Positions 9,366 through 17,342 of a DNA stretch of 64,000 nucleotides are shown in pieces. The notes beneath the pieces are model-generated. The model worked only from the letters and a program-made list of their open reading frames with translations. It searched no databases and had not been told where the DNA came from. Location of the stretch: assembly GCA_030374805.1 (NCBI GenBank), contig JARGSG010000195.1, positions 744,001 through 808,000 of the forward strand, in the 5' to 3' direction. How positions within the stretch are numbered: the first letter of the stretch is position 1; every line of letters starts with the position of its first letter. The position numbers and the translations under genes are program-made. This DNA is from Gracilaria gracilis. Taxonomy: Eukaryota > Rhodophyta > Florideophyceae > Gracilariales > Gracilariaceae.

Positions 9366-12300
9366 CTATTCCACCTTCGCCTCCATGAGCGAAGCCAACT
9401 CCACATGACGGTACATTCCGAAGCGACCGTTCATGTCCACCATAATATCCGACATTGTCCATCTCCGCAGTCTCTGCAGCGCTGAATGGTCTGTATGAGA
9501 CACAGGTTCAATAAGCACATGGGCAACAACTCTTCCTTTGTTATCTGACTCATCGTCGTCAAACTCCAGCACATCGGCCGCCGTCGTCGCAGCTTCAACC
9601 ACAGTGCGGAAACTCATGTCATCGTCGTCAATGTCCTTATGATCAGCTGGCTGAACTTCCCTCGGAGCTGTCTCTTGCAAAATCAGCCCGCCAGCTGGAA
9701 GCAGAGCGGGACCTGTGAGTTCCTCATGAAGCAAGTTCACTGCGCCAACCAGACCACTGGTGTCTACAATTGATACTCGAACTGTTCCATTCAGTAGCAC
9801 ACCTGGACCTTGCAAGTGCAGGGTCGACTGCTCTCCAGCATGAAGGGCGATTACGCTCATATACGGCAAGCGCTCAAGCACTCGGAAGGCCCTGCCAATG
9901 ACCGTCGTCACATCCAGCGAAGCGGATTGCATGAAGTGGGTAAGAACATACGGGCGTTGGTCTGAAACAGACTCCAAAACGATTTCGCGCGCCAAAGACC
10001 GCGTGATCTCCAACCGGAAGTCCTCACTAGATCGTGCCAGCTGCTTGACCTGCAGCACTGGAAGAGTGAAAACGGTAGCAGAGTTGGCAATCTCGCAACA
10101 TCCGAATTGTGTCTCAACGGTTCGGTCCTGAGCCACAGCCATGCTGTTCCCGGCGTGAGAAGTGTGCGAGTGAAGGATGACAGAGGGGCCACAGAAGGCG
10201 TTATGTGACGGGAAGCACCAATGCATGGTGGATCCTGTGGAGAGTGGAACCACGCCACCAATGTCGTCGTCCTTGTCTGGAGTGTCTCCAGAGACCTCTT
10301 CACTCGAACTTTCCTTCCTCGGGCCTTCCACGGAACGCGCCACACCTTGAACGGCGCCGCCATTCGCAGTTAACCCTGGAGGGTCAAGGTTTCCACGTCG
10401 AAGCCGGTTGTTGAAGTGGTTTGGTAGCAGTTGATCTTCTAGTGGTCGGATAGCTCCCTGAAGCACGAGAACAAGAGAACCCTTTTCGGCCTGCAGAGCC
10501 TGTCCACCCTTGAGATGCACGAGCACACCATACCGATCCACAACTTCTGAAAGCATTCTCGGGGACAAGCTTGCAAACAACGGATGCTCCCGCAATAAAG
10601 CTCGTGGCTTGGGGATGGGCGGTAACGTGGAGCGTGAGAACAATGACTGGCGAGAGCGCACGTGCTTCCTTCGCACCTCGATGAGTTCTTCATGAATGAC
10701 CTTAAACTCCTGCTCGTCCACCACACCACTCGCTCGGAGGTCTGAAAGCACAGAGTCTTGTGCATGCTCAGTCATGTAAATGGCAAACTGGGAGTTGACC
10801 CACCCAAACGCATAGGGATTCAAAGCCTCTAGACGGTTGAGAAGGGTTGCAGCTCCTTCATAAAGCTTTTCAGCCTGTTGCAATACTTTTTGAGAGTCGA
10901 ACAGCATTTCCTCCTTCAAAATGGATGTAAGAATACCGAACACCACAACTGTTGTGGTGATGGACGCCTCTCCCTTGAGCTTCTTACCCTCGATGAGGCG
11001 CAGATAGCCTTGGTACAAGGCGTCAGCGGTTTGACTCTTGCTGAAATCCAAGAAGGAGAACAGATCATACTCTAATCCTTCTTCGTTGGCATCAAGAGCA
11101 CGCTGAACGTCTTCTTCCAGGTTAATGAGCACACTGTACTCTACCAAACTGGCATTGTTGATCGCACGCACATGGGACAAAATTGCGGTCAACAAACGGC
11201 GACGAACTTCCCTATCCTTCTCCGTCTCCTCAAACTCATCCAGATGATCACCCAAATCGCGATAGCGTTGCGCAATCTCCTTTTGAATGCTCGCAGCGGT
11301 CTGCGGTTCTTGAACGTGAGGTTGACCGATGGAGAGTCTGGTGGTGGCGTACCGCACCACATCGGCATCAATGGAGCGACGATGCTGCAATCCAGCGCCG
11401 CCCTCCATGCTGAAGCGCGACGGTCTGGCAGCGACGCCAATTGAGATGGGAGAGAAGGAAGGGTTCAAGTCCGCCAGGTTGGCCGGAACCGTCGGGCTTC
11501 GGTGAGGAGTGTCCACGACGGCCGCATTGTTAAACATGAAAGGCATGTTGCTCATGGATGTGCGGATACTCGGATGGAAGTCCTGCTGGTTGGCTCCAGG
11601 CGACAGCGTAGGCGACGGGCGAATGCCAAGCGTGGGAATGTCCTGACTCAGACGGTGGTTGAGGTGTGTATGCATTATCTTTTGGCGTTCTTCCACACGA
11701 ACAGCATCCAGACTCACCCTGGTGGAAGCGGGCGCATTATCCAACAGCTGCTCCACAGCGTTTCGATAGCCAGCGACATGTTCGGCTTCGTCCAACCATT
11801 CAGCCGGCAGCACACTCTTGATGACATACGACCATCTCGCCGACTTGTAGCCCGATTCCACACAGAGGTTATCCAAAATCTGCAGCGTGCGCTGCACCAT
11901 GACAGCACGCGCGCGAAGCATAAACTCTTCCCTCGACTTTTCGGCACGGTCAAGCTTCATTCCGTGAATCACCGGTTTGATCAAAAAGCCATTGACGAGC
12001 AAGCTGAGCCCCACAATACCGGTGGTCCACAGCACGACGCGCGACTTGACTCCCTCAGGAAGCTCCTGACTGCCGGCCACCTCCAGCGCGAGGATGAGTG
12101 ACACGGCGCCTCGAAGGCCGCTAAAGCCCACCACCAACGCTTCCTTCCAGCCCAGCCACTTGTTGCGCCACGACAGGATGGGGCGGAAGAGCAGGAACAG
12201 GCCCATACGAATGAGCTGCAGATACAAGTACCACACAAGGATAAACGCATAGTCCTTGACCTCATGCGGCTTGCCCGCACACGACCATGTGAAAGCAGTG

Positions 12301-13400
12301 AGCAGCACGCCCGCATGCACAAACACAATGGTGTTGGCAATCCAGCCCAGTAGCTCCCAAAACTCTGCAAGCGGCCCTCGAACAGCAGGCGTGATGAGGT
12401 GGCGCCCAAACGCAGATATGACCAAGCCCGAGGCAACGTTGGCGATAACGCCCGACAGTTTGGAAGGGGCCTGCGCGGTCCAAAAGCCCAGAAAGGCGAC
12501 AATGACGGTGAGCGAGGTCTCGACCTCAAACTCGTCATAGACGGAGCTGAGAATGATGAGGGCGACGAGGCCAAAGGCGACGCCCATAACCATGCCGCCA
12601 ATGCTGAGCTTGAAGATGGCGCCCACAATCTCGCCCGCCGACTTGGTGGTCTCCTCCACACTGGAGCGCGCGACGGCCTCGGCGGCCTCGGCGGCCGTCT
12701 CGCCGAGCTTAAAGTCGATCTGGGCGTTTTCGAAAAACTGCTCCCACAGCACGAAGGCGGAGCCGTCGTTGACGAGCGACTCGCCCTCGATGAGGGTGTT
12801 GAGCGCCTCGGAGGCGCCGAGCGACTTGAGGGTGGCGGTGACACTGATGGGGTCGGTGGCGGACAGCATGGAGCCGAACATGAGGGCGGACCACCAGGAC
12901 CAGCCTTCGGTGCGGATGACAACCTTTTGGAAGAAGCTGATGAGCGCTACCTGCAGACTGACTATGATGAAGGCGGCGGTGAGGATGGGGACGAGCAGCT
13001 TCTTGAAGACGTGCCAGCGGGTGTTGAACGAGGCCTCAAAGATGAGGGGCGCCAGGAAGACGTAGAAGAAGATGGTGGGCGGGCGCAGATGGACCCATTG
13101 GCGCAGCGACACGGAAAGCAAGCCAATGTCAACGCCGCAGCCCAAGGCGCCGAGGATGATGCCGACGATGAGGATGAAGAGGGTGTACGACACGTGGACG
13201 GACTTGGACAGCGGCATGCTGATGACGCCGATGAAGAGCGCGAAGAAGGGGAAGATGATGATGGTGAAGTTCTTGCTGCACAGGTCGACGCCATCTATGT
13301 TTGTGCAGTTGTTGACGTTTTGCAGCAGGCAGCTGGACTTGGACTGGCCGCAGATCTTGGTGGCGCTCGTGCGCACCAGCGCGGCGAGCGAGGCGTCCAT
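9366..13400 (-). CDS. SOS1/NHE7-type plasma-membrane Na+/H+ exchanger
   Basis: This 1344-residue monovalent cation/proton antiporter should export Na+ in exchange for H+. The N-terminal ~480 residues are a multi-span membrane domain starting near residue 47. They carry the family signature SATDPISVTATLKSLGASEA (about 180-199) and LIEGESLVNDGSA (about 203-215), with the paired Asp residues of the ion site. A long cytosolic tail follows. Its section at about residues 930-985 (from HPLFASLSPRML) looks like the cyclic-nucleotide-binding-like fold of plant SOS1, and a second beta-roll-like stretch lies near residue 1180. Land-plant SOS1 proteins are about 1150 residues, so this one is longer, with Ser-rich and acidic linkers. 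The start is the ATG at 13398-13400, preceded by a very GC-rich leader. A role in salt tolerance and pH control is inferred from the family. Confidence 0.93.
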   Translation of the reverse strand: MDASLAALVRTSATKICGQSKSSCLLQNVNNCTNIDGVDLCSKNFTIIIFPFFALFIGVISMPLSKSVHVSYTLFILIVGIILGALGCGVDIGLLSVSLRQWVHLRPPTIFFYVFLAPLIFEASFNTRWHVFKKLLVPILTAAFIIVSLQVALISFFQKVVIRTEGWSWWSALMFGSMLSATDPISVTATLKSLGASEALNTLIEGESLVNDGSAFVLWEQFFENAQIDFKLGETAAEAAEAVARSSVEETTKSAGEIVGAIFKLSIGGMVMGVAFGLVALIILSSVYDEFEVETSLTVIVAFLGFWTAQAPSKLSGVIANVASGLVISAFGRHLITPAVRGPLAEFWELLGWIANTIVFVHAGVLLTAFTWSCAGKPHEVKDYAFILVWYLYLQLIRMGLFLLFRPILSWRNKWLGWKEALVVGFSGLRGAVSLILALEVAGSQELPEGVKSRVVLWTTGIVGLSLLVNGFLIKPVIHGMKLDRAEKSREEFMLRARAVMVQRTLQILDNLCVESGYKSARWSYVIKSVLPAEWLDEAEHVAGYRNAVEQLLDNAPASTRVSLDAVRVEERQKIMHTHLNHRLSQDIPTLGIRPSPTLSPGANQQDFHPSIRTSMSNMPFMFNNAAVVDTPHRSPTVPANLADLNPSFSPISIGVAARPSRFSMEGGAGLQHRRSIDADVVRYATTRLSIGQPHVQEPQTAASIQKEIAQRYRDLGDHLDEFEETEKDREVRRRLLTAILSHVRAINNASLVEYSVLINLEEDVQRALDANEEGLEYDLFSFLDFSKSQTADALYQGYLRLIEGKKLKGEASITTTVVVFGILTSILKEEMLFDSQKVLQQAEKLYEGAATLLNRLEALNPYAFGWVNSQFAIYMTEHAQDSVLSDLRASGVVDEQEFKVIHEELIEVRRKHVRSRQSLFSRSTLPPIPKPRALLREHPLFASLSPRMLSEVVDRYGVLVHLKGGQALQAEKGSLVLVLQGAIRPLEDQLLPNHFNNRLRRGNLDPPGLTANGGAVQGVARSVEGPRKESSSEEVSGDTPDKDDDIGGVVPLSTGSTMHWCFPSHNAFCGPSVILHSHTSHAGNSMAVAQDRTVETQFGCCEIANSATVFTLPVLQVKQLARSSEDFRLEITRSLAREIVLESVSDQRPYVLTHFMQSASLDVTTVIGRAFRVLERLPYMSVIALHAGEQSTLHLQGPGVLLNGTVRVSIVDTSGLVGAVNLLHEELTGPALLPAGGLILQETAPREVQPADHKDIDDDDMSFRTVVEAATTAADVLEFDDDESDNKGRVVAHVLIEPVSHTDHSALQRLRRWTMSDIMVDMNGRFGMYRHVELASLMEAKVE

Positions 13401-13832
13401 GGCGGGCGGGGCGGGGCGGGGGCGCGGCTAGCACGGCGTGGGGGGGGGGGGGATGCGCGCGCAAAGACTCGGAGCGAATTGGCGACGGCGGGCGGTTGAG
13501 GGGGTGGGGAAACGAGCGCGCGCGCTCTCAAGGCGAGGGGAGTTGTAGGGGAAGCCGCGGGCGGAGAAAAAGGAGCGCTGAGCGGCGAGCGAGGGGAAAG
13601 GGGGGGGGGAGGGGGACGTAAGAAAAGAGGGCGCGGGGTGACAAGTAAGGGGGGGGGGGAGGAGAAAAAAAGGGCGTACGCGGCACAATTAGAGACAGGC
13701 GGCGCAAAAAGGGCGCAGCAAACAAGGCATCACACAACACAGCGGAGAAAGGGGGCGGAGGGTCGGCCGGTCGATGGGGAGGCGAAGCGAAGCAGCGGCA
13801 GCGGTAGCGGCAGCAGGCTGTCGACAGCAGCG

Positions 13833-13833
<1 letters not shown>

Positions 13834-13866
<33 letters not shown>
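13834..13866. repeat. (AGC)n trinucleotide repeat
   Basis: Ten or more tandem GCA/AGC units lie in the GC-rich spacer upstream of the exchanger gene. Confidence 0.9.
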
Positions 13867-14159
13867 CCACGGAGCAAGCGGCGGCGGCGAGCACACGGGC
13901 GGGGGCGAGGCAGAGCAGCGGCAACGCGCAAGCGCGGAGCGGCAACGAAAGGGCGAAAGCGCGCCATATAACGGAACGGCGCGAGCGCGCGCCAAAGCAC
14001 ATCTCGGGGGCGCGGCGTGACGGCGGCGCGTGGCGGCGGCGCGCGGCGGCGGCGCGCGGGCTGCGTTTGCGCGGCTGTTTACCTTCACACACGGCACGCG
14101 CGCCGTTTTCTACGCGCGCGCCGCGCGCCGCTGTGCGGCGGCGCTTGCGGCAGCGCAGC

Positions 14160-14183
14160 GCCGTCACGCGGTTGCGTGACGGC
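14160..14183. repeat. Perfect 10-bp hairpin with GGTT loop
   Basis: The arms GCCGTCACGC and GCGTGACGGC are exact complements around a 4-base loop, about 760 bases upstream of the exchanger start. It could form a cruciform or be a palindromic protein site (the GTGAC/GTCAC core resembles bZIP-type sites). Confidence 0.7.
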
Positions 14184-14854
14184 GCGCGTGCGCGCCGCCG
14201 CCGTGCCGCGCGCTCGGCGGCGCGCACGCTGCTGCGGCGCGCGGCCGAACAGTCGGGTGATGTCATGCGCTTGCGCGCCGCTTCACGTGAGCGCGCGGCG
14301 CGCGCGCTGCGCCGCTCACGTGTGTGCGGCGGCGGCGCGTCCGTCTACGCGCGGCGCGTCGTTCTCGCCGACCGTGGGTGACTTCACTGCGGGAGGGCAC
14401 ACCCACCCCTGAAGCTTTTAGGTTGGCAGCCTTCCTGGGCACTCTCCCCCCCCCCCACCCCCCCGCCTTTTTGTCCTCGTCCGTCACAGGCATGTCATAC
14501 AAGCAAACGCCAAACGGCGCGCGGCGCGGCGCCGAAAGCGGCGCGCGGCAGCCTCACGTTTGCGCGCGCCGAGGCGGGCGCCACCCAACGCGCGGTCGCG
14601 GCTCGGCGCGCTCATCTGGCACAACGCTTGGACTCCCAAGGGCAGCAGCAGCAGAAGCAGCAGAAGCAGCATGTGGCTGTGCTGCCACGCCATGACACTT
14701 TTTACATACGCCACGCGCTTACGTACGGTATCATAACCCTTTACCGCCTCATCATCTCGGCTATGACACAATCAAACGGTGCAACGCACCAACCAGCCGT
14801 CATCATCACACGCCATCCATCCATCCATCCTTCCATCCATCCGTGAGCGCCAGT

Positions 14855-15289
14855 TCAGAGCACGCCCTTGAGCGCGCCAGCCGCCGCAAAGTAGATGCGC
14901 ATCACGTAAGAAACCGCCGCCACAAAAGCGAGCGAGCGCGCGGCGCCCGCCGCCACCTGCGGCGCCGCATAAGCGGCGGTGTACAGCAGCCGCGCGCCGA
15001 CGTAGCCCCTAGCGAGCGGCGCCAGCGTAGCGGCGGGCACGCCGGCCGCCACGCCCACGCCCACGGCGGCCGAGAACCAGCCCAGCGTCTCCAGCTGGTT
15101 GTTGTGGCACGCCAGCAGCCGCTCGCACAGCGCGCCCATGCGCTTGGGCATGCCGGCCGTCTGCGAGGCGCGGTCGCGCGGCGTGCGGTTGTCCAGCTTG
15201 CCGCGCAGTGCTACCAGCGCGGCGCGCGCTACCAGCGGCAGCGTGGACACTGCCCACGCCGCCGGTATCATGTAGATGGCTTGTTCCAT
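14855..15289 (-). CDS. MAPEG-family membrane protein
   Basis: A 144-residue protein of the usual length for this family (membrane-associated proteins in eicosanoid and glutathione metabolism), with four hydrophobic segments. Family marks are the basic loop after the first span (LDNRTPRDRASQTAG), the conserved NNQLETLGWFSAAV opening the second span, and the Arg-Tyr region ARLLYTAAYA. The polar residues that bind glutathione in related enzymes are only partly recognisable. Some family members are glutathione transferases or peroxidases of membrane lipids; others have no known activity, so none is assigned. The start is the ATG at 15287-15289, about 57 bases downstream of a long CT microsatellite that would lie in its 5' region. 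Confidence 0.82.
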   Translation of the reverse strand: MEQAIYMIPAAWAVSTLPLVARAALVALRGKLDNRTPRDRASQTAGMPKRMGALCERLLACHNNQLETLGWFSAAVGVGVAAGVPAATLAPLARGYVGARLLYTAAYAAPQVAAGAARSLAFVAAVSYVMRIYFAAAGALKGVL

Positions 15290-15345
15290 TTAGCTTCAGT
15301 ACACTCTTCTCGACCGTGGTGGATATGTAGATAGCGCTCTCGCGT

Positions 15346-15407
<62 letters not shown>

Positions 15408-15415
15408 GCTCTCAC
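15346..15415. repeat. Long CT/GA microsatellite
   Basis: A nearly pure (CT)n tract just upstream of the minus-strand MAPEG start, so it reads (GA)n in the sense of that gene. It may be promoter-proximal sequence or the tail of an old non-LTR insertion, given that other copies in this window end in GA repeats. Confidence 0.85.
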
Positions 15416-15664
15416 TCTGTGGCGCTCTTGACTCTCGCGTCGCCGCGCTCTCTCGCGCGCTATTTATGCACTTGTGTGTGTGTATCCATACATATTGTAT
15501 ACATACAGGCGCGGCGCTGATTGATTGATTGCAAGCGCAAAAAGCGCCAAATGGCGCCGTGTACGGCGCCATTTCTACCGTCTGCATGTAACGTTAGCTC
15601 CAAGATAGCACAGCCAATCTGTCCCTACAACATGGCCACCCGCTGTGCTCTCTCTGCTCTCCTC

Positions 15665-16391
15665 TTAACAGCACACCATCAAACCCCTCGCAAAAAGCGA
15701 TAATTGGCCACGTTCACCGCGAAGCCACGTGACATATCCTTTCGTTTTGGACGGCCAGCCAAGCCATCCTCCGTGAGCGGCGTCCACAGTAGATGTTGGC
15801 GGCGGCGCACGCCGATGCAATGGCATTGACAGCATAAGGAATTCCGTTTCGTAAACTAAACACAGTTCCGTTGACGGCACACTTGGGGTTGTCCATGTTG
15901 GTGACCAAATTGGGGATGGAATCGGGCTCAGTGATGAACGCCATAGGAACCCTGCCACAAAACTGGGCGGCGGTCTTTGCAATCACATCAATGTAAGCCG
16001 TTGTATACTCGGCATATCCACCGTTGCGGGAGGGCGAATCGAAGTTGCAAGTTCCGTCCTGGCGCTTCGAGCAACAGATCTCGCCGGCTGCGGCTTCGGC
16101 CGAGCAGTCGCGATTTGGAATGTTGTAAACGACAAAGGTGACGATGGGTATGGGTTTTTGCGAGGCTGCGTTGGTGAGCGCACCGATTACCTTTGATAGA
16201 TCGGAGACGTTGGATGGATCGGTTACTATGCGTCTGTCGATCCAAAAGGCTGGTGGGACGGAGAGCAACGGCTCGAGGAGTTTTCGATCGGACGGGGAGG
16301 ACTTGAGAATGGTGCGCTGCTCTTTTTCCCGGTAGAGAGGATTCACGTACAGTGGGCGACCTTTGAACGGACTCGAATGCGCGTGTTCCAT
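15665..16391 (-). pseudogene. Broken glycoside hydrolase family 6 (cellulase) gene
   Basis: The frame from 16391 starts at the beginning of the GH6 catalytic core (SPFKGRPLYVNPLY) and carries VPPAFWIDRR, VTFVVYNIPNRDCSAEA, the loop with GGYAEYTTAYIDVI and AFITEPDSIPNLVTN, where the Asp belongs to the family active site. After NIY (about 15785) the family's DAGHxGWLGWP motif continues in another frame as DAAHGGWLGWP, so there is a one-base shift. That second frame stops at about 15665, well short of a full domain. A secretion signal is not joined in frame, but an MWFK start followed by AAG|GTAAGC near 16446-16458 looks like a splice donor. The enzyme would cut cellulose from chain ends or internally. 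It is either a pseudogene or a sequence with errors; GH6 identity is firm. Confidence 0.82.
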
Positions 16392-16520
16392 GACCAGAGA
16401 GACAAAGAAGTAAAAGGACTTGAAACATCATGCTTGCTTTGCTTACCTTGAACCACATCTAGGCGGATGGTGACGATGTTGACGCGTTTAGCAGCTCAAA
16501 TAGTGATAGGACTCTGCCCA

Positions 16521-16542
16521 GCGTGAACGAAATCGTTCACGC
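16521..16542. repeat. Perfect 10-bp palindrome with AA centre
   Basis: GCGTGAACGA at 16521-16530 is followed by AA and its exact complement. It lies upstream of the GH6 reading frame, about 130 bases from its Met codon, and could be an operator-like protein site. Confidence 0.75.
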
Positions 16543-16654
16543 AGCGTGCATGGGGTTAAATCTAAAGATGACCGATTCAAAACTTGGAACGTCTTTGCAC
16601 GCAATTGTTTTTACAAACTGTATCATTCAACGCTACCAACATCATACCAACGAT

Positions 16655-16747
16655 CTCCTCTCTCTCTCTCATTTATAGGCACATCTAGCTTAATTACAAC
16701 TAAATGTAGTGCGTTTCTGGTTAAAGAAGCGCTCTCTCACTAGGAAG
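16655..16747 (-). repeat. LINE-like 3' tail with (GA)n end, copy 2
   Basis: Nearly identical to 4575-4690: the same LAFLVRERFFNQKR coding end, the same short 3' region and the same GA tail on the minus strand. An in-frame stop lies just before the coding end, so this copy is dead. Confidence 0.65.
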
Positions 16748-17342
16748 GCCAGCATTTCTCAACAATCTCCCTTGGCTAGCAATGTGTTTCTTGTGTCCAT
16801 CACCGCCAGTTTTACTGAATAAGCAACAAAAAAAATGAGTCCATTGCCTGCTAAGAAGAAGCTAAACCCCTAAGTTCATTGAGAAGGAGATCAACACAGT
16901 TGGAAACAAAACGAAGAGGAAACTGCAAAGCAATACTGTACTTCTTATATGCAAATGCCCAAATACGTTGGGCAACAGGCTTGAATGCTATCTAGAGATA
17001 CCAGCTGTATGCTGTTGTGTGTTGCAGCTCAGCTCCTCCGTAGATATCTACTGTACGTTTCGGAATCGCAACTATGCTTGGCACAGTTTTGTTGCTCAAA
17101 AGGTTTTTGAGCTGGTTTGCATGTGTCTATCAGATATACGATGTGCCTGTGCCATCATCGCACGCACATATCATCACCAGCAACTCGTGGCGTTGAGCTG
17201 CAGTTTCAATTGTTTGTTTTGCTGCGCTTCAACCCATCGTGGTTCAAGTGTTTCTCAGTTGTACGAATGCTTCTCAAATGCATTTGTGGCGATGGTGATG
17301 ATGATGACGATACGGACGCGTGCAGTCTTCTTTGAAGCAGTG

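Larger units (their letters stand above)
13401..14854. other. Very GC-rich, low-complexity spacer upstream of the exchanger
   Basis: About 1.45 kb holding the 5' region of the exchanger and the 3' flank of the MAPEG gene. It contains a run of 13 G (13440-13452), further G runs near 13600 and 13650, a C run near 14445-14465, an AGC repeat (13834-13866), a perfect hairpin (14160-14183), a pair of inverted CACGTGAGCG arms (14284-14293 and 14313-14322) and a CCAT repeat (about 14814-14842). Open frames across it are Arg/Ala/Pro/Ser products of GC bias in several frames at once, so I do not call genes. Confidence 0.6.
16392..17342. other. Intergenic region with palindrome and LINE tail
   Basis: Holds a possible signal-peptide exon for the GH6 gene (about 16430-16458, minus), a perfect palindrome (16521-16542) and LINE tail copy 2 (16655-16747). 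Bases 17270-17342 continue the His-codon repeat of the kinase gene past its stop codon. I see no separate gene. Confidence 0.5.

Noticed and set aside
11502..12101. A 199-codon plus-strand frame
   Set aside because: Antisense to the exchanger tail, which has clear homology on the other strand.
12399..13499. A 366-codon acidic/Gly-rich open frame on the plus strand
   Set aside because: It lies wholly antisense to the conserved exchanger gene; its composition follows from the membrane-domain codons read backwards in GC-rich DNA.
13638..14381. A 247-codon Arg/Ala/Ser frame in the GC-rich spacer
   Set aside because: Several frames on both strands are open here for the same reason; no fold-like spacing or family motif.
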